A stretch of DNA of 64,000 bases from Atopobiaceae bacterium (GTDB lineage: Bacteria > Actinomycetota > Coriobacteriia > Coriobacteriales > Atopobiaceae). Below, piece by piece: positions 60,623 through 64,000 of the stretch (positions within the stretch are counted from its first letter, which is position 1; the number at the start of each line of letters is the position of its first letter). The stretch is from positions 53,868 to 117,867 of the forward strand of contig JAFWMH010000036.1 of assembly GCA_017510785.1 (NCBI GenBank), in the 5' to 3' direction. The notes under the pieces are model-generated. The model had not been told where the DNA came from. It did no database searches and worked only from the letters and a program-made list of their open reading frames with translations. The translations under genes and the position numbers were made by a program.

Positions 60623-61996
60623 ATGTTACACAAAACTGCTGCATCAACTTGGAAGGCAACACTCGCCCTCGTGTTCGCCTGCGTTCTAGCCCTCGCCGGG
60701 TGCGGCGCCAGCGGCAGCACCGCGAGCACCGCCGACGCAAGCGCCTCCACCACCGAGCAGTCCACGGCCGCATCAACAGCCGACTCTGCGGCCAGCTCCA
60801 CATCCAGCTCCACGGCCGACGACTCCGCGGCCACCGCAGCCGCAGCCGACGAGGCAACCGCCTTCCCCTCGTGGAAAGCCGACTCCGCTTCGCTCAAGGC
60901 CCTTGTTGAGTACGTAAACGCCGTCACCGACGAGTCGAGTCCCGACTATGTCGCCCCCGAGGATCGCATCGCAACCTTCGACATGGACGGCACGATTATT
61001 TGCGAGAAGGCCCCGTTCTACGTGGACTGGTGCATGCTCAACAACCGCGTGCTCGACAACCCCAGCTACAACGAGCCGGAATACAAGCCCTCGCCGGAAA
61101 CGGTAAAGATTTGCCAAGGAATCCGCGACACCATCAACGCGGGCGAGAAGCCGTCCGAGCAGCAGGAAAAGGACAAGGCTCGCCTTATCGCCTCCGAGTT
61201 CGCTGGCCTCACCCCCGCCCAGTTCCGCGAGTTCGCGCGCAACTTCCTCGAGTCGGTTGACGCCGTGGGCTTCGACGGCATGACGTACGGCAAGTCCTTC
61301 TACCAGCCCATGCTCGAGGTCATCCGCTATTTGCAGGCCAAGGACTTCGACGTGTGGATGGTAAGTGCCTGCGAGCGCGAGTTCGTGCGTGCGGCCGTAC
61401 CGCTAGAGCTCAACATCGCCCCCGACCACATCATTGGCACCGACGTGGCGTACGCCTCAACCAAGCAGGGCGACGAGGCATTCGACAAGTACAACATGGG
61501 TCAGGACGAAACCATCGTGCTCGCCGAGCCCCTGCTGCAAGAGACGGCCAAAACCGGCAAGTCCATCGCCATCGAGCGCGAGATTGGCAAGCGCCCCATC
61601 CTCGCGTTTGGCAACAGCTCGGGCGACTACTCCATGCTGAACTACGCTCAGTCCAATCCCGACCACAAGGGCATGGGCGTGCTGGTGCTGTGCGACGATC
61701 TTGAGCGTGAGTACGGCGATGCCGAGCGCGCCAAAGAGCAAACCGCCGAGGCCGAGAAGGAAGGCTGGGTCCTCTTCCACATGAGCGACGAGGACTGGGC
61801 CACCATTTATGGCGAGGGTGTATCCAAAACGGAGCTGCCCGGCGCCGCAACCAAGGCTGAGGAGACAAAAGCCGAAGAGACAAAAGCCGACGAGGAGAGC
61901 GCCGACGCGGCCGACGCGGCCGAAGCCGAGAGCGACGCAAACAGCGCCGCCGAGCAAACCCAGAGCGAAGAGACCGAGCTCGCCGAAGCAGCATAG
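60623..61996 (+). CDS. Lipoprotein HAD-superfamily phosphatase
   Basis: 457 residues. Type II signal peptide (LALVFACVLALAGC), then a Ser/Thr/Ala linker (about 25-75). The HAD domain (about 105-390) has motif I ATFDMDGT, motif II (SACERE) and motif III/IV (FGNSSGDYSMLNYAQ); the VWMVSAC element is typical. A charged alanine-glutamate-rich tail (about 405-457; KAEETKAEETKADEESADAA) is repetitive. It should be an external phosphatase. Start behind GGAAAGGAG. Confidence 0.85.
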   Translation: MLHKTAASTWKATLALVFACVLALAGCGASGSTASTADASASTTEQSTAASTADSAASSTSSSTADDSAATAAAADEATAFPSWKADSASLKALVEYVNAVTDESSPDYVAPEDRIATFDMDGTIICEKAPFYVDWCMLNNRVLDNPSYNEPEYKPSPETVKICQGIRDTINAGEKPSEQQEKDKARLIASEFAGLTPAQFREFARNFLESVDAVGFDGMTYGKSFYQPMLEVIRYLQAKDFDVWMVSACEREFVRAAVPLELNIAPDHIIGTDVAYASTKQGDEAFDKYNMGQDETIVLAEPLLQETAKTGKSIAIEREIGKRPILAFGNSSGDYSMLNYAQSNPDHKGMGVLVLCDDLEREYGDAERAKEQTAEAEKEGWVLFHMSDEDWATIYGEGVSKTELPGAATKAEETKAEETKADEESADAADAAEAESDANSAAEQTQSEETELAEAA

Positions 61997-62052
61997 GCAC
62001 GCGATTGCGCGTCCATAGATTGCGCGTCCATTGCCCGTTCGCGCACGTTAAG

Positions 62053-62103
62053 GATAACCCCATCTCGCACCAGCAGTCTTGGTACGAGATGGGGTTATCT
62101 TTT
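62053..62103 (+). terminator. Terminator after the HAD lipoprotein
   Basis: GATAACCCCATCTCG and CGAGATGGGGTTATC pair around a 17-base loop with TTTTCT after it. Confidence 0.85.
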
Positions 62104-62195
62104 CTCCAGCTTTCCAAACAGATTGTCACTTATCGTGAGGTATCTTTTCGCCAGACAAGAGAAACCATGTGAGTACACCAACGAAAAAGGCTCAC

Positions 62196-62426
62196 ATGGA
62201 ACAAATCGACATCAGGGTCCGCATGGGACTTCGCATTAAAGAACTGCGCGCGGACGCCAATCTCTCGCAGGACAAACTCGCCTACGCCATCGACATCTCG
62301 CGTTCGTATCTCGCCGAAGTCGAAACGGGCAAGCGCAACGTTTCGATTGTGAACATCGAGCGCATCTGCAATGGGCTTGGCGTCTCGATGGACGAATTCT
62401 TCTCGGGAGAATTGTTCGACCACTGA
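62196..62426 (+). CDS. XRE family regulator, controller-protein-like
   Basis: 76 residues. XRE helix-turn-helix (about 8-65: RIKELRADANLSQDKLAYAI, ISRSYLAEVETGKRNVSIVN) ending GVSMDEFFSGELFDH, similar to controller proteins of restriction-modification systems and to short phage repressors. The ATG at 62196 follows AAAAGG; a GTG at 62169 is less likely. No restriction gene is adjacent. Confidence 0.75.
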   Translation: MEQIDIRVRMGLRIKELRADANLSQDKLAYAIDISRSYLAEVETGKRNVSIVNIERICNGLGVSMDEFFSGELFDH

Positions 62427-62451
62427 TGCAGCGACCGCCAATCCAATGGTT

Positions 62452-62640
62452 GATGCGAGGGCTAGCGTGAGGGCTGACGTAAAGGCTGACGCGAAGGCTA
62501 GTGTGAGGGCTTTTGGCGGACTCTCCTTCGTGGAATTCTACGACATCCCTTGGGCAGGTTCATTAGCTGTTGGCTAATGTTGCCCAGGCTGAGACGCATT
62601 TCCCAGCCCGAGACGCATTTCCCAGCCCGAGACTCGGGCG
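62452..62640. repeat. 12-bp and 19-bp tandem repeats
   Basis: GACGCGAAGGCT-like 12-bp units (62452-62512) and GAGACGCATTTCCCAGCCC twice (62590-62632). Confidence 0.75.
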
Positions 62641-62652
62641 GAGGGCGCGACC

Positions 62653-63165
62653 ATGGCAGGAATAACACGACGCGACGTGCTCAAGGCAGGCGGATTCTCG
62701 GCAACAGGACTGGCAGCAATGCTCATGGGCGCATGTGGCGCGCAAGCAAGCACGACGGACCAGTCGGCAGGCGGAGCCTCGGCAACCGGCGCGGCAACCG
62801 AGTCGACGGCCGCAGCTACGACCAGCGCCAACGCAGCACGAACGCTTGCGACCAATCCCAGCACCGGACTGCTCGAACGCAGCGAGTTCATAGGTCTCGA
62901 TGCCGAAATAGAGCTCGCCGACGGCAGCACGTCCACGGCAATCAACTTCGACAACGGGGCCACCACACCGTCACTCGTAAGCGTAATGGAGGAAATCCAA
63001 GCGCAGCTCCCCATGTACGGGTCCATTGGTCGCGGCAAAGGACAAAAGTCCGCTCATTCAACCCAAGTGTTCAACGATAACCGCACGGTTGTTTTGGACT
63101 TTTTCGGTGCACCGACCGACTACCGCGCCGCACTACGCGAGGGAGTCTCCGCGGCAAAGCCGTGA
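62653..63165 (+). pseudogene. Tat-exported PLP aminotransferase, N-terminal fragment
   Basis: 170 codons. The start has a twin-arginine signal (TRRDVLKAGGFSATGLAAML) and a Ser/Ala linker, then INFDNGATTPSLVSVMEEIQ, the opening of class V aminotransferases/cysteine desulfurases. The protein stops after about 50 residues of the enzyme, whereas the family needs about 380, so the PLP lysine is missing. GGCGGAGGGCGCG precedes the ATG at 62653. Confidence 0.65.
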
Positions 63166-63611
63166 GACCGCGTCCCCGCGAAGCGAAGCGCCCCCCGAAC
63201 TCGAGTCCTTCGGCACCCCGAACTCGAGTCCGCCGTGCGGCGCTGTGTGCCACGGGCGGCCATCGCGACCGTAGGGCCGTGGACTATGCGCGGGTGAGCG
63301 CCCCAGCGCTCGACGTGAGGACGCCGCAGGACGAATGAGCGTGGCGTCGAGCTCTGACCAACAGCCTTGTTTGAACCGACGCCAAACACCTCGCGCCGTT
63401 CGCAACCTTCTTTCCGCGCGACCTCTCCACGCCGGGCGCGCGGGAACTCCGTCGCCTTCGCAGACTGCCTGCGAAATTCATTCCCGCTCGTACCTCATGT
63501 CTAAATCGCTTAATCTGCCAAATTTGCGTCGATTTAGCGTTTGGACGTAACTTTAATTGCTTAATCATGCTAATACTCCAATGTTGAGGAAATTGGGATG
63601 TGGAGGGACAT
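63166..63611. other. Gene-free, decayed stretch
   Basis: No convincing frame. CCCCGAACTCGAGTCC occurs twice (63196, 63215). An AT-rich patch at 63500-63590 probably holds the promoter of the next gene. Confidence 0.4.
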
Positions 63612-63880
63612 ATGCTCGTCGCTCGCAACAAGGAGAGGAAGCTCTTGGCGTCAGCCCTCGAGGCGGACGGTCGCAGTTCGTCGCCGTGTTCGGGAGGAGG
63701 CGCGTTGGGAAGACGTACCTCGTCAGGGAGGCCCTCGCGGGAAGCTTCGCCTTCCAGCATACTGGCTACGCCAACACCGGCACGAAGGGCCAGCTCTTTG
63801 CGTTCGCGGCGTCCCGCGGGATTGTCATGAACCACCACCAGCTCCTCGAGTGCTACATGGAGCAGTCTCGGATTCTATGA
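63612..63880 (+). pseudogene. AAA/ATP-binding protein, frameshifted and truncated
   Basis: MLVARNKERKLLASALEAD starts in one frame behind GGAGGGACAT, and RSQFVAVFGRRRVGKTYLVRE (Walker A GRRRVGKT) continues in the next frame from about 63670, followed by GSFAFQHTGYANTGTKGQLF and a stop at 63880. One base is missing at about 63668-63675. This is the start of archaeal-type (DUF234-like) ATPases, which normally have about 450 residues. Confidence 0.65.
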
Positions 63881-64000
63881 CACGAACGCGATTGTCTTTG
63901 GTGCCAAGTTGGTTCGAGCCGTGAGTCGGCAGGCCGCGGCTAAAGCCGCGGCCCGCCATCGTCGCCCTCTCGTGGCGGTTCGGGGCGCCGGGCGGTCGGA
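63881..64000. other. Right edge of window
   Basis: A frame GFYDTNAIVFGAKLVRAVSR (from about 63872) looks partly coding but belongs to nothing I recognise. A GCCGCGGCTAAAGCCGCGGC palindrome is at 63934-63953. Confidence 0.3.

Noticed and set aside
62446..62577. Small ORF after the 62196 regulator
   Set aside because: Mostly made of a 12-bp repeat; no ribosome site; no known content.

Overview
The window is a chromosomal segment from a GC-rich, low-complexity-prone bacterium, most likely an actinobacterium of the class Coriobacteriia (Atopobiaceae, Eggerthellaceae or relatives). The reasons are the codon and GC character, a T-box-controlled trpEGDCFBA operon, an FMN-riboswitch/RibU/EcfAA/EcfT transporter, the large fused PurL, InlB-type surface repeats and an XRE regulator + Ser/Thr kinase pair. 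Genus cannot be decided from the sequence alone.

Layout. 1-412 holds the start of a frameshifted DNA methyltransferase. 639-5864 is a compact integrated element of about 5.1 kb bounded by 91-bp direct repeats made from the 3' half of tRNA-Phe plus its terminator. It carries a tyrosine integrase, an XRE-like repressor, an excisionase, a winged-helix replication-type protein, a small-terminase homologue and a coiled-coil protein, but no capsid, portal, tail or large terminase. This is the plan of a phage satellite and is the most interesting object here. 6.1-13.5 kb has a C-N hydrolase, a DUF4143 ATPase, a secreted repeat protein, aroD and a lipoprotein. 13.5-16.9 kb is a self-contained riboflavin ECF transporter. 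17.0-25.5 kb has a PIN toxin/antitoxin pair, purL, a hipB with a broken hipA, a ferredoxin-like aldo/keto reductase and two divergent XRE regulators. 26.5-34.5 kb has pgi, dedA, the SRP RNA, a PurF paralogue without the glutaminase cysteine, a DUF3990/DUF3791 toxin-like pair and a tautomerase. 35.0-42.8 kb is the complete tryptophan operon. 43.2-51.1 kb has a DUF4190/DUF4352 membrane protein, an XRE+kinase pair, icd, a two-component system and a small alarmone synthetase. 51.2-55.5 kb has a structured RNA, tRNA-Glu, repeats, a UPF0303-like protein and a GltD-like flavoprotein. 55.6-62.0 kb has a GGDEF-EAL protein, a BceAB-like ABC transporter and a HAD lipoprotein. The last 1.8 kb contains decaying genes.

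The window is unusually rich in repeats. There are at least three families of dispersed palindromic repeats (one with a 102-bp hairpin unit at three loci, one MITE-like copy with 39-bp terminal inverted repeats), a seven-copy 71-72 bp hairpin minisatellite, and short tandem repeats in many intergenic gaps and in the ends of coding sequences (TrpG tail, TrpF and TrpA N-termini, response regulator tail, kinase insert). These repeats explain much of what the genes do not.

The metabolic genes form coherent units: TrpE-TrpA make tryptophan from chorismate under tRNA-Trp control, AroD feeds the shikimate pathway, PurL serves purine synthesis, RibU/EcfAA/EcfT import riboflavin under FMN control, and Pgi and Icd serve central carbon metabolism.
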